Shown: positions 49,081 through 58,127 of the stretch, in pieces | Layout: each line of letters starts with the position of its first letter | Numbering within the stretch: position 1 is the stretch's first letter | Origin: Geminicoccaceae bacterium | GTDB taxonomy: Bacteria > Pseudomonadota > Alphaproteobacteria > Geminicoccales > Geminicoccaceae | Assembly (NCBI GenBank): GCA_028279345.1 | Contig: JANQNY010000086.1 | Coordinates: forward strand, 1-64,000 | Length of the DNA: 64,000 nt | Direction: 5' to 3' | Position numbers and translations under genes: made by a program | The notes under the pieces: generated by a model | The model's input: only the letters and a program-made list of their open reading frames with translations | What the model was told of the DNA's origin: nothing | The model's database searches: none

Positions 49081-49098
49081 CTTACATTGAGATGTAAG
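49081..49098. promoter_or_regulatory. vapB: Palindromic operator candidate of vapBC
   Basis: CTTACAT-TGAG-ATGTAAG: a perfect 7-bp inverted repeat with a 4-nt spacer, 17 nt upstream of the antitoxin ATG. It sits in the only AT-rich part of the intergenic DNA. Placement fits autorepression by VapB/VapBC; the D-2-hydroxyacid dehydrogenase at 49175 diverges from the same gap and could be co-regulated. Confidence 0.6.
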
Positions 49099-49174
49099 AC
49101 TGGCTCGTCTTCCGCACAATGGTGGGGCAGACGCGTTCCGGCCGTAGGCCGAACCAAACGAAAAGGAGGCACCG

Positions 49175-50224
49175 ATGAGCAGCTACCGCGTCGCGCTGAG
49201 CGGCGACTTCGTGAACCCCGACGGCAGCATGCATTTTCCGCTCGATCTATCGCCGCTCACGGACGACCCGCAGGTCGAGATGGCAATCGTCCATGCTGTC
49301 GACCGCGTGATGCCCGCCACCGGGCTCGAAGGCTTCGACGCTGTCGTCTTGGGTGCTTCCCGTTTCGCGCCTTCGAGCGTGCCGACCGACGGCCGGCTCT
49401 CGGTCGCGGCGCGCTTCGGCGTCGGCTTCGACACGGTCGACCTCGACGCGTGCACGGCAGCCGGGATCGCCGTCTGCAACACGCCCGAGGGCATCCGTCG
49501 GCCGATGGCCGTTGCCATCATGACCTATGTCCTGGCGCTCGCCGGTCACCTGCGTTTCAAGGATACGCTGACCCGCCAGGGGCCAGAGGGCTGGAAGCGG
49601 CGCGGGGAGCGCCTGGGCGTGGGGCTCATCGGCAAGACGTTGGGCCAGCTCGGCAAGGGCGGCATCGGCGCCGAGGTGATGCGGCTAGCAGCCCCCTTCG
49701 GCCTCCGCCTTATCGCGCACGACCCGAACGTGCACCCCGTCGTCGCTCGCAATCTCGGTGTCGAACTGGTGAGCCTCGAGGAGCTCTTTCGCCGATCGGA
49801 CTTTCTCTCGGTGAGCGTGCCCTTGAGCGAGACCACGCACCATCTCGTCGACGCCGAGCGGCTGGCACTCATGAAGCCCACTTCGTTCCTGATCAACACC
49901 TCGCGCGGTCCCGTGGTCGATCAGCGCGCGCTCTACGACGCGCTCGCAGCAGGACGCATCGCAGGCGCTGGGCTCGATGTGTTCGAGGTCGAGCCGGTGC
50001 CGGCCGACGAGCCCTTGCTGCAGCTCGATAACGTCATCGTCACGCCGCATAACTTGGGCATGACCGATCAATGCGCCAGCGATCTCGGGTCCGGCGCCAT
50101 CGGCGCAGCGCTCGCGCTACGGCGCGGCGAGGTGCCGTCCAACGTGGTCAACGCCGAGGTGCTAGACACGCCTCGTTGGCGGGAACGGCTCGCGGCCTAC
50201 CGCGCACGCTTCGCCGACGCCTGA
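49175..50224 (+). CDS. D-isomer-specific 2-hydroxyacid dehydrogenase
   Basis: 349 residues, NAD(P)-linked. Catalytic Arg is in NTSRGPVVDQ, Glu in FEVEPVPADEPL and His in IVTPHNLGMTDQ. The dinucleotide region is LIGKTLGQLGKGGIGAEV. The subfamily resembles hydroxyacid dehydrogenases annotated as glyoxylate/hydroxypyruvate or phosphoglycerate-type enzymes; substrate open. An AAGGAGGC Shine-Dalgarno precedes ATG 49175. Confidence 0.9.
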   Translation: MSSYRVALSGDFVNPDGSMHFPLDLSPLTDDPQVEMAIVHAVDRVMPATGLEGFDAVVLGASRFAPSSVPTDGRLSVAARFGVGFDTVDLDACTAAGIAVCNTPEGIRRPMAVAIMTYVLALAGHLRFKDTLTRQGPEGWKRRGERLGVGLIGKTLGQLGKGGIGAEVMRLAAPFGLRLIAHDPNVHPVVARNLGVELVSLEELFRRSDFLSVSVPLSETTHHLVDAERLALMKPTSFLINTSRGPVVDQRALYDALAAGRIAGAGLDVFEVEPVPADEPLLQLDNVIVTPHNLGMTDQCASDLGSGAIGAALALRRGEVPSNVVNAEVLDTPRWRERLAAYRARFADA

Positions 50225-50325
50225 CCCGGTGACGGAGCGACGAGACGGACATGTTTGCCGCGTGACGTGGAACGGTCGAAGCCGCCGCGCGTCGGTGCGT
50301 CCGGCGTCTCGGAGTAGCTGCTGCC

Positions 50326-50685
50326 ATGCATGACCTGCTTCGCTTCGCTCACCACTTCATGGTGCTGACGCACTTCGCGCGGCATGTCCTGGCAGGGCTC
50401 CTGCTCATGCTCGTGCTCATCGCCGTCCTGCTTGCGGCCGTGGAGCGGCTCGGCTTTGGCGAAGCGCTCTACTTCACGCTGATCACGGGCCTTACCGTCG
50501 GCTATGGCGACATCGTGCCTGATACGCTCGTCGGGCGCATCGCCAGCGTCGTCGCGGCGTTCACCGGTCTGATGCTGACCGGCCTCTACATTGCAATCGC
50601 CACGAAGGCGCTCTCGCTCGCCGTCGAGGAGAGGACCGAAGCGACACGGCAGGGCAGCGGCGACCACCGGCGGTCGAGCCGGTAG
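50326..50685 (+). CDS. Two-helix potassium channel subunit
   Basis: 119 residues: helix 1 about 21-40, pore helix FTLITGLTVGYGDIVPDT with the K+ filter TVGYGD at 57-62, helix 2 about 72-93, and a short charged tail. No RCK or cyclic-nucleotide domain is attached, so gating is not apparent. ATG 50326 has no clear SD. The downstream GNAT operon converges with it. Confidence 0.85.
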   Translation: MHDLLRFAHHFMVLTHFARHVLAGLLLMLVLIAVLLAAVERLGFGEALYFTLITGLTVGYGDIVPDTLVGRIASVVAAFTGLMLTGLYIAIATKALSLAVEERTEATRQGSGDHRRSSR

Positions 50686-50714
50686 GTGGACCGCGAGTGG
50701 CGCTCAACCCCAGC

Positions 50715-51551
50715 CTAGCCCAGCTCGTAGGTCGTGATGCCGAAGACCCTGTCGATGGCGATCCGTGGGGCGTCGCCCGTATACATGCGGGCGGTCTCGA
50801 AGATCGGCTCCATGCCGCGCGCCTCCGCCAGGTCTCGCGCCGCCGCATTGGTTTCCGGGAGATCGAGAAAGACCTCGCCCCCGCCCCAGCGGGCGACGAG
50901 ACCGTCGAGTAGCGCCTCGGCCATCGGCAGGTTGGCTGCGATGAGGGGGCCGATCTTGGCGCCACGTCGGCAAGGCCGGAGCACGCCGTAGCCGCTGAGC
51001 CTGCCGTCTGTGCGGGCGCCCAGCGCGATGTGACCCGGGGCGGTCAGCCAGCCGTCGAGGAACGAGCGACGCGCGGTTGGGAACAGGGTCTGGTCGAGGA
51101 CGTCGATCTCGTCGAGATGCGCCCGGTCGAGGGGAACGACGCCCGTGCTGTGAGCGCCTCTCAGCACGCCGCCATAGCGCACGTTCCGATGCGCATGCGC
51201 GAAGCCGCGGCGACGGTAGGCGAGTTGCTGCTCCACGACCCCGTCGAGGCCGACGAGCCGGTCGCCGGCATGCGCCATGCCGACATCCCACAAAGCCCGA
51301 CCATGGCCACGCCCCCGAAACTCGGGCCGGACGATGAACAGGCCCAGAAAGGCGAAGGTGTCGTCGTAATTCACGACGGTGATCGAGCCCACCGGTTCGC
51401 CGTCGAGAAAGCCCATCAGAAGGCCTTCGGGGTCGACGGTCGCGAAGCAGAAGGCGTCTTGGAGCCCGGGGTTCCAGCCTTCCGCCGCCGCCCAATCGAG
51501 GGTGCGCTGGAGGTCGCCGGCGGTCATCGATCGGATCTCGAGCGCGCTCAT
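50715..51551 (-). CDS. GNAT-family acetyltransferase, two-domain
   Basis: 278 residues from ATG 51551, which overlaps the PuuE stop. An N-terminal GNAT domain shows FIVRPEFRGRGHGRALWDVG and a YRRRGF motif; the C-terminal half (from about residue 150) is a second, GNAT-like fold with LDLPETNAAARDLAEARGMEP. Such DUF-linked GNATs occur at the end of catabolic operons; substrate unknown. Last gene of the minus-strand ABC/racemase/PuuE operon. Confidence 0.85.
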   Translation of the reverse strand: MSALEIRSMTAGDLQRTLDWAAAEGWNPGLQDAFCFATVDPEGLLMGFLDGEPVGSITVVNYDDTFAFLGLFIVRPEFRGRGHGRALWDVGMAHAGDRLVGLDGVVEQQLAYRRRGFAHAHRNVRYGGVLRGAHSTGVVPLDRAHLDEIDVLDQTLFPTARRSFLDGWLTAPGHIALGARTDGRLSGYGVLRPCRRGAKIGPLIAANLPMAEALLDGLVARWGGGEVFLDLPETNAAARDLAEARGMEPIFETARMYTGDAPRIAIDRVFGITTYELG

Positions 51552-52468
51552 GGCGCTGCCGGGTGCGTGGCGATCCAATGCCGGGCGATGTCCTCGCGGC
51601 GGCAGATCCAGACGCGATCACGCGCACACACGTAGTCGAGGAAGCGGGCGAGCGCGCGGGCACGGCCGGGCCTCCCGGCCAAGCGGCAATGCAGACCCAC
51701 CGACATCATCTTCGGCGCAACGTCACCCTCGTCCCAGAGCTGATCGAAGCTGTCCCGGAGATAGGTGAAGAACTGATCACCAGAGTTGAAGCCCTGGGCG
51801 GTGGCGAAACGCATGTCGTTGGCGTCGAGCGTGTACGGGACGACGAGGTGCGGACGGCCGAAGTCGTGGGTCCAGTAGGGAAGCTCATCCGCGTAGCTGT
51901 CGGCGTCGTAGAGCAGCCCGCCATGCTCGACGACGAGCCGGCGTGTGTTGGCGCTGATGCGGCCCGTGTACCAGCCAACCGGGCGCACGCCGCAGGCCTG
52001 CTCGATCGCGTCGAGGCTGAGCTCAATGTGCTGGCGTTCCAGGGCCTCGTCCATGCCGTGATAGTCGATCCAGCGCCAGCCGTGGCTCGCCACCTCCCAA
52101 CCGGCCTCGCGCATGGCGGCACCGGCTTCGTGGTTGCGCGCGATCGCCATGCCGACGGCGAAGACGGTGACCGGCAGGCGCCGCTCCGTGAAGAGGCGAT
52201 GCAGGCGCCAAAATCCGGCTCGGCTGCCGTACTCGTAGAGCGATTCCATGTTGAGGTTCCGGGCACCCTCGAGTGGCATCGCGCCGATGACCTCGGAGAG
52301 AAAGCTCTCAGATGCCGCATCGCCATGCAGCACGCAGTTCTCGCCGCCTTCCTCGTAGTTGATGACGAATTGCAGCGCCACGCGGGCGCCGCCCGGCCAC
52401 TGCGCGTCCGGAGGCGTCTGGCCATAGCCGACGAGGTCGCGCGGGTAGGGCGCCGAAGGGTCGCTCAC
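51548..52468 (-). CDS. puuE: PuuE-type allantoinase (polysaccharide-deacetylase fold)
   Basis: 306 residues from GTG 52468 (overlapping the racemase stop, GTGA). The N-terminal INYEEGGENCVLHGD at 36-50 is the specific wording of the metal-independent allantoinase PuuE, which hydrolyses (S)-allantoin to allantoate. Later stretches GWEVASHGWRWIDYHG, YTGRISANTRRL, YDADSYADELPY and VGLHCRLAGRPGRA follow the NodB fold in the same order as PuuE. Identity to PuuE versus a ureidase of another cyclic amide cannot be proved here. Confidence 0.85.
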   Translation of the reverse strand: MSDPSAPYPRDLVGYGQTPPDAQWPGGARVALQFVINYEEGGENCVLHGDAASESFLSEVIGAMPLEGARNLNMESLYEYGSRAGFWRLHRLFTERRLPVTVFAVGMAIARNHEAGAAMREAGWEVASHGWRWIDYHGMDEALERQHIELSLDAIEQACGVRPVGWYTGRISANTRRLVVEHGGLLYDADSYADELPYWTHDFGRPHLVVPYTLDANDMRFATAQGFNSGDQFFTYLRDSFDQLWDEGDVAPKMMSVGLHCRLAGRPGRARALARFLDYVCARDRVWICRREDIARHWIATHPAAP

Positions 52469-53175
52469 CGCACGATGGCCTTGGCCAACGGAAAGCCGAA
52501 GCCGCCTACCTTGCTCGTCCGCACGCCCAGCCCGGCGAGGGCTTCGGCGAGCCGGGTCGCCGCCGCGACGCCGTCGATCACCGGCACGCCGACCCGCTCG
52601 GTGAGCGTGCGGGCGAGATCGGCCATGCCGACGCAACCCAGAAGGACGGCCTCGGCCCCATCGTCGGCAACCGCGCGCTCGACCTCGGCCTGGACCCGGT
52701 GCTGCGCCCCCGAGCCCGGGGTCTCCAAGGCGAGCACCGGGACGTTTGCCGCGCGCACCCGGCGGCACTTGCCCGCCATGCCGTAGCGGTGCGCAAGCTC
52801 CTCGATGACCGGGACCGCGCGGACGAGCGTCGTCACCACCGAAAAGCGGCTGGCGACGATCGAGGCCGTCAGCATGGCCGCCTCGCAGACCCCAAGCACC
52901 GGACGGTCGGTGATCGAGCGGACGGCATAGAGCCCTGGGTCGTCGAAGCAGGCGACGACACCCGCGTCGGACCCGGCGGCGAAGCCTCCCTGGAAGAGCT
53001 CCAGCATCGGCGGCACGGCGAGGGCCTCATCGTAGTGCCCCTCGATGCTGGCAGGGGTCTCCTCTGGATTGACGGCGATAATCTCCGTAGCGGGGTTTGC
53101 GACGCTCAAGGCGGCGGCCTCGATCTTCGCCGTCATCGAGGCGGTGCTGTTCGGATTGACGAAGAGGATGCGCAT
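52465..53175 (-). CDS. Allantoin/hydantoin-racemase-type Asp/Glu racemase
   Basis: 236 residues from ATG 53175: MRILFVNPNSTASMT (the hydantoin-racemase start), ACFDDPGLYAVR with the first catalytic-Cys region, VLGVCEAAM near 115 and LLGCVGMADL near 180, supplying two cysteines for racemisation. HpxA (allantoin racemase) and hydantoin racemases have this form. Placed right before PuuE, it would supply the (S)-isomer. It follows the second permease by 7 nt. Confidence 0.86.
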   Translation of the reverse strand: MRILFVNPNSTASMTAKIEAAALSVANPATEIIAVNPEETPASIEGHYDEALAVPPMLELFQGGFAAGSDAGVVACFDDPGLYAVRSITDRPVLGVCEAAMLTASIVASRFSVVTTLVRAVPVIEELAHRYGMAGKCRRVRAANVPVLALETPGSGAQHRVQAEVERAVADDGAEAVLLGCVGMADLARTLTERVGVPVIDGVAAATRLAEALAGLGVRTSKVGGFGFPLAKAIVR

Positions 53176-53182
53176 CGGCGGC

Positions 53183-54007
53183 CTACCGGGTCCTCGGGCG
53201 AGCGGCGCGCCGGCGCAGCCAGAGGACGCCCGTGATCGTGGTGACAATGACTATGAACGAGAGCGCGGTGGTTAACGTCCCAAGCGCGTAGATGACGGGC
53301 GTGGTCGCGTTGGTCTGCATCGCCAGAAGTTCGAGCGGCAGGGTGTTCTCGAAGCCGGTCGCCTGACTGGAGCGGGCCACTTCGTCATAGGAGAGGGTGA
53401 AGGAGAAGAGCGCCACGCCGAGCAACGACGGCGCGACGATCGGCAGAACGACGTGGCGGATCGTCTGCCAACCAGAAGCACCCTGGTCGCGGGCTGCCTC
53501 CTCGTAGGCTGGGTTGAAACGGTTGAAGACCGCGAACATGATCAAGAGACCGAACGGTAACGTCCAGGTTAAGTGTGCGCCAAGGGCGGAACCGTACCAG
53601 TTGCGCGGCATGCCCAAAAGCTCGAAGGCCGCGCCAATGCCCAACGACACCACGATCGACGGCATGATCAGGCTGGCGATCGCGATGTAGAAGAGGAGCG
53701 TGGCCCCTCGAAAGCGCCGACGGAAGGCCAGCCCCGCCAGAAACGAGAAGAGCACGGTCAAGACCATCGTGATGAGGCCCAAGGCCAGCGAGCGCTGGAA
53801 GGCGCCGCCGATGTCACCGATCGACTGCGGTCGGAAGAGTTCCGCGAACCAATGCAGCGACACCCCGCGCATCGGGAAGACGAGGCCGCCCGTCGGGCCT
53901 TGGAACGACAACACGACGATCGTCAGGATGGGGCCATAGATGAACAGCACGAACAGCGTGAAGACCGCCAACAGCAAGTAGAAGCTCGCCGATCGCCGCT
54001 CGCCCAT
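53183..54007 (-). CDS. ABC transporter permease (PotC/YdcV type)
   Basis: 274 residues, about six helices. The cytoplasmic coupling motif EEAARDQGASGWQTIRHVVLP matches the EAA loop of spermidine/putrescine-type importers. Start ATG 54007; 3 nt after the other permease. The subunit forms the channel with it in the inner membrane. Confidence 0.92.
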   Translation of the reverse strand: MGERRSASFYLLLAVFTLFVLFIYGPILTIVVLSFQGPTGGLVFPMRGVSLHWFAELFRPQSIGDIGGAFQRSLALGLITMVLTVLFSFLAGLAFRRRFRGATLLFYIAIASLIMPSIVVSLGIGAAFELLGMPRNWYGSALGAHLTWTLPFGLLIMFAVFNRFNPAYEEAARDQGASGWQTIRHVVLPIVAPSLLGVALFSFTLSYDEVARSSQATGFENTLPLELLAMQTNATTPVIYALGTLTTALSFIVIVTTITGVLWLRRRAARPRTR

Positions 54008-54010
54008 GGC

Positions 54011-54859
54011 TCAGAGCTCCTTCCGGATGTCGACGATGCGGATCAGCGCGAGGATCATGAGGATCGTCACGCCGAGCAGGACGACCGCATTGGCGGCAGC
54101 CGGCGGGAACTGCAGGTAGGAGAGTTCGGTCGCGATCGTCTTCCCCACCGAGGCGATCTGCCCGCCGCCGAGCACGTTCACGGTGACGAAGTCGCCCATG
54201 ACAATCGCCACGACGAAGATCGAGCCGATGGCGATGCCCGGCTTGGCGAGCGGGATGACGACGTTGGTCAGCACCTGGAAAGCCGAGGCGCCCTGATCGC
54301 GTGCCGCCTCCAAGAGCGCCGGGTCGATCCGTAGCATCGAATTGAAAATCGGTACGATCATGAAGAGCGTGTAGAGATGCACGTAACCGAGCACGACGGT
54401 GAAGTCGGAATAGAGCAACCAGTCGATCGGTGCGTCGATGACGCCCCACGCCAGCAAGGTCTCGTTGACGAGCCCGTTGCGGCCCAGGAAAGGAATCCAG
54501 GCGATCATTCGGATGACGTTCGATGTCCAGAAGGGGATCGTGCAGAGGAGGAAACAGAAGATCTGCAAGGGCACCGAACGGATCTCGAATGCAAGAAAAT
54601 AGGCGATCGTGAAGCCGAGAATCAGCGTAATCGCCCAGGTCAGCAAGCAGAATTTGAGCGTGTTCAGGTAAGTGCGATACGTAACATTGCTGGTGAAGAC
54701 GTCGACATAGTTGAAGAAAACGAAATCAGGAATGAGTACCTGGTAGGTCTGATAGTCAAAGAAGCTGACAACGACGACGAGTGATACGGGCACGAGAAAA
54801 AACGTTGCGAAGACCAGCGCCAGCGGGAGGGCTTGAAGGTAAGGGGCTAGGGCGCGCAT
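54011..54859 (-). CDS. ABC transporter permease (PotB/YdcU type)
   Basis: 282 residues from ATG 54859, about six helices. EAA loop: LEAARDQGASAFQVLTNVVIP. First permease of the operon, 58 nt after the binding-protein gene. A longer frame to 54967 is not used because it overlaps the binding-protein end. Confidence 0.92.
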   Translation of the reverse strand: MRALAPYLQALPLALVFATFFLVPVSLVVVVSFFDYQTYQVLIPDFVFFNYVDVFTSNVTYRTYLNTLKFCLLTWAITLILGFTIAYFLAFEIRSVPLQIFCFLLCTIPFWTSNVIRMIAWIPFLGRNGLVNETLLAWGVIDAPIDWLLYSDFTVVLGYVHLYTLFMIVPIFNSMLRIDPALLEAARDQGASAFQVLTNVVIPLAKPGIAIGSIFVVAIVMGDFVTVNVLGGGQIASVGKTIATELSYLQFPPAAANAVVLLGVTILMILALIRIVDIRKEL

Positions 54860-54917
54860 CGGCGGAGCTTCGGTCCGTGGCGGGAAGGGGCCGCGGACGA
54901 TGCCGCGACCCCGAGCC

Positions 54918-56201
54918 TCAAGCGGCGATGAATTCGTTCCACTTGCGGACCATGTAGCGGTCCTCATCCATCACCGCATTCCAGCAGGCGACGGCGCCCA
55001 TGCGCTCCCAATAGGAGCCGCCGTCCCTCACCGCACCTGGTTCATCCAAGAGCTCACCCGTCGGGCTGAGGATGGGCGCCGTGGCCGGTTGGCCCTCCAT
55101 CCAAAAGCCCCACTCGTTGGGGGTCATGTACTCCTCCGCGGTCTCGAGCACGGCGGTGTAATACCCCTGGCGGTTGAGGAACGCGCCGACCCAGCCTGAG
55201 ATGTACCAGTTCACGAACTCGTAGGCCGCGTCGCGCATCCGGTCGTCGAGGTGGACGGGCACCGTGAGCCCGGCCGCCCACGCCCGGTAGCCCTCCTTCA
55301 AGGGCTGGTAGACGCAGGGAATGCCCTGCTGGCGCACGGCCGTGACGGCGGGTGACCACATCGACTGGATCACGACCTCGCCCGAGGCCATGAGGTTGAC
55401 GCTCTCGTTGAAGTCCTTCCAGAACGCCCGGAACTGACCATCCTTCTTGGCCTCGGTCAGGATGGCGATCGTCTGGTCGATCTCCTCCTTCGTCATGTTG
55501 CCCTTGTCGGCGTAGGTCACGGCACCCATGGCCTCGCAGACCATGGCGGCATCCATGATGCCGATCGAGGGGATGTTGAGGATTGAGGCCTTGCCCTGGA
55601 ACTCCGGGTTCAAGAGCTCGGTCCAGCTCTCGATCGGCCGGCCGATCAGGTCGGGGCGGATGCCCAGCGTGTCCGCGTTGTAAACGGTAGGGATGGCGGT
55701 CATGAACTCGGTCGCGCCCGAGGCGAAGGTCTTCCCACCTTCCTCCTCGAGAAAGCTCACTTCGAAGGGTGCTGTCCCCTGGTCCGCTATCTTCGTGCCG
55801 TCGGGCAGCTCACCCTTGGTGAAGATCGGCACGATCTCGTCGAATAGCGCGATGCGCTTGGTATCCATGCCGAGAAGCGTCCCGGCGGGCACGATCTTCT
55901 TGATCATCCAATACTCGACGTCGAGCAGATCGAACGAGGTCGGCTGGGTGACCGCGCGTTTCACGACATCGTCGGAGACGAGCGTCGTGTACTGGATGTT
56001 GAAGCCCAGGTCCTCTTTGGCCTTCTCGGCGATCTCGTTGTAGGCGTTCACGCCGGTGCCGGCGATGCGCAGTGTCACCGGCTCCTGCGCGCGTAGCACC
56101 GTGGGAAAGCCGACAATAGCCGTCGCAGCGGCGAGGGCCGTCGTCTCCAACGCGCGCCGCCGGGTGATGCCGGTGCCTTCGGTCTTGGTCTGCTCACTCA
56201 T
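54918..56201 (-). CDS. Periplasmic substrate-binding protein of the PotD/PotF type
   Basis: 427 residues with a twin-arginine-like N-terminus: GITRRRALETTALAAATAIVGFP then cleavage near residue 39. The body (TLRIAGTGVNAYNEIAEKAKEDLG, SVNLMASGEVVIQSMWSPAV, YEFVNWYISGWVGAFLNRQGYYTAV) is that of extracellular solute-binding family 1 proteins of polyamine-class importers. Ligand not readable; neighbours suggest a cyclic ureide or related compound. Tat export is inferred from RRR only. Confidence 0.88.
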   Translation of the reverse strand: MSEQTKTEGTGITRRRALETTALAAATAIVGFPTVLRAQEPVTLRIAGTGVNAYNEIAEKAKEDLGFNIQYTTLVSDDVVKRAVTQPTSFDLLDVEYWMIKKIVPAGTLLGMDTKRIALFDEIVPIFTKGELPDGTKIADQGTAPFEVSFLEEEGGKTFASGATEFMTAIPTVYNADTLGIRPDLIGRPIESWTELLNPEFQGKASILNIPSIGIMDAAMVCEAMGAVTYADKGNMTKEEIDQTIAILTEAKKDGQFRAFWKDFNESVNLMASGEVVIQSMWSPAVTAVRQQGIPCVYQPLKEGYRAWAAGLTVPVHLDDRMRDAAYEFVNWYISGWVGAFLNRQGYYTAVLETAEEYMTPNEWGFWMEGQPATAPILSPTGELLDEPGAVRDGGSYWERMGAVACWNAVMDEDRYMVRKWNEFIAA

Positions 56202-56234
56202 CGTCTCAGGTCTCCCGAGCGTTGACGGTTGTTT

Positions 56235-57356
56235 TCATGCGGCGAGGATATGCGCCTCGTCCGTGGCGAAGGAGAGCCGCGCGGTCGTGCCGACGGCGAA
56301 GGGCGCGGCGAAGAACCTTCCCTCGGGAAGGCTGACCAGCAGCGTTTCGGTGCCCTCGGCGACTAGGCGCACCTCCACGTGGCTTCCCTGGTACTGCACG
56401 GACGTGACGGTCCCTTCGACGGTGTTCATGCGCTCGTCGGTCGGGGTTGCCCCGTCGCCGACGGCGACTTGGAGCGTTCGCACATGATCCAGCTCCAGGT
56501 GGTCCGCGCGCACGGCGAAGCTAACTAGGCTGCCGAGCGGGCGGTCGGTACCCAGCACGCGAAAGCGCCGACCGTTGTCGTCCTCAAGTTCGAGGTTGCG
56601 AGCGTCGGTGCCGACGACTCGCGCCGTGAGCACGTTGTGGCCGCCGATGAAGCGCGCGACGAAGGGCGTCGTAGGGCGGTTGTAGACATCGCGCGGCGCG
56701 CCAGCCTGGTCGATGACGCCGTCGCGCATGACGACGATCAGGTCGGCGAGCGCCAACGCCTCTTCTTGGCTGTGCGTCACGTGGATGAAGGTGATGCCGA
56801 GTTCCATCTGCAGGCGCTTGAGTTCGTCGCGCATGCGTACGCGCAAGAAGGGGTCCAACGCCGACAACGGCTCGTCGAGCAGCAAGATCGAGGGTTCGGT
56901 GATGAGCGCCCGAGCAAGCGCCACCCGCTGCTGCTGGCCGCCGGAAAGCTGGTGCGGCAGGCGGTCCGCCAAGTCCTCCATGTGGACGAGTGCTAGGAGT
57001 GCCGCCGCACGCTCGTGCCGGCGGGAGCGCGAGAGTCCCTGCATCTTCAACGAGAAGGCGACGTTGTCGATGCAACTGAGATGCGGGAAGAGCGCGTAGC
57101 TCTGGAACATCATCGCCGTCTTGCGGCGTGCGGGAGGCAGGCCGTCGATCTGCTTGTCGCCCAAGACGATGTCGCCGGCGCTGACGGCCTCGTGGCCGGC
57201 GATCATGCGCAATGTGGAGGTCTTGCCGCAGCCCGACGGACCCAGGAGACAGCAATAGGTGCCCGCCTTGACCTTGAGGTCGATGGCATGGACCGCCAGC
57301 GTCGGGCCGTAACGCTTGGTGAGCTTGATCAACTCCAGGTCGGCGGCAAGCGTCAT
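56235..57356 (-). CDS. ABC transporter ATP-binding protein (PotA type)
   Basis: 373 residues from ATG 57356 with GGAGGG 3-8 nt upstream. Walker A GPSGCGKTST, signature LSGGQQQRVALARAL, Walker B ILLLDEPLSALD, H-loop VTHSQEEALAL, and a C-terminal TOBE domain with VRADHLELDH. Importer ATPase and first gene of the operon; the binding protein follows by 33 nt. Confidence 0.92.
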   Translation of the reverse strand: MTLAADLELIKLTKRYGPTLAVHAIDLKVKAGTYCCLLGPSGCGKTSTLRMIAGHEAVSAGDIVLGDKQIDGLPPARRKTAMMFQSYALFPHLSCIDNVAFSLKMQGLSRSRRHERAAALLALVHMEDLADRLPHQLSGGQQQRVALARALITEPSILLLDEPLSALDPFLRVRMRDELKRLQMELGITFIHVTHSQEEALALADLIVVMRDGVIDQAGAPRDVYNRPTTPFVARFIGGHNVLTARVVGTDARNLELEDDNGRRFRVLGTDRPLGSLVSFAVRADHLELDHVRTLQVAVGDGATPTDERMNTVEGTVTSVQYQGSHVEVRLVAEGTETLLVSLPEGRFFAAPFAVGTTARLSFATDEAHILAA

Positions 57357-57716
57357 GCGCCCTCCGATCGACGATACGCGCAGCGATGCGCAACGATCGT
57401 GCCAAGCCCGGCGGGCAGGCAACACGCCGCCCGGCGCGGTTGCGGCGGCTCAAGAGGGCCGCGCGAACAGGCACTGCGCCGAAAGGTTGGGCAGGAGGGC
57501 CGCAATTCCCGCCTGCGGTTGCGCCACGGCCGTCCGTGCCTCAATGCCATCCCGCGCTGTTCTCCCAGGCCGACGATGCGGCGTCCGCGCTACCTCCGGT
57601 CGACGCGGGCGGAAAGCTTGGTCACGATGTGCACGATCCGCTGCCCTCTGAGCGTCCGCTCCAGCTTAGCACAGGATCGTGGGCGGAGCGCCGGCTGCGC
57701 TCGGGTGGCCCCGCCG
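57357..57716. other. 360-base non-coding interval upstream of the ABC operon
   Basis: GC-rich, no convincing frame, no RNA gene seen. It must contain the promoter of the potA-like operon (read leftwards), but I see no clear -10/-35 or known operator. Frames on either strand here have no homologous motifs. Confidence 0.4.
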
Positions 57717-58127
57717 CTAGTCGGTGGCGACTGCCGCATCGCCGCTGACGATACGGAAACTCAACGGGCTCGCGCTGCCGTCGGGGCGGAACGCACGGTA
57801 GAGGCCGTTCTGCACATAGAGCCGGCTATTGTCGTTGCAAACCTCCACGGCAGACGCTGCGAGTTCCTCGCAAAACGCGCCGTCGGGGCCGACGCGCCAG
57901 CTTCGCTGCACGACACGATCTCCCACGGTTACGCGCTTGGTGCCGTCCTCGGCGTAGTAGACGGAGAAGCCGTCGCCGACGACCGTGTTGCCGACCAGGA
58001 GTTCCGCGCGCGCGGCCTTCGGCACCGAACGAGCGCCTGCCTCGATGAAGGCCGCCTCCTCTGTACGCGCGCCGACGGCGTTGCACGCGCCGAGCAGCAG
58101 CAACATTACGAGTACTAGCGATCTCAT
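57717..58127 (-). CDS. Small lipoprotein downstream of K+ channel
   Basis: 136 residues from ATG 58127 overlapping the channel stop (ATGA). Starts MRSLVLVMLLLLGAC, lipobox LLGAC. The mature part (KRVTVGDRVVQRSWRVGPDGAFCEEL, VCNDNSRLYVQNGLYRAFRPDGS) resembles small secreted beta proteins with a conserved Cys pair; I recognise no family. Its tight coupling to a voltage-gated-type K+ channel is worth noting, but function is open. Confidence 0.65.
   Translation of the reverse strand: MRSLVLVMLLLLGACNAVGARTEEAAFIEAGARSVPKAARAELLVGNTVVGDGFSVYYAEDGTKRVTVGDRVVQRSWRVGPDGAFCEELAASAVEVCNDNSRLYVQNGLYRAFRPDGSASPLSFRIVSGDAAVATD

Noticed and set aside
57386-57748. Plus-strand frame in the gap upstream of the ABC operon
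   Set aside because: Low-complexity Arg/Pro/Ala sequence without motif; runs into the lipoprotein gene.
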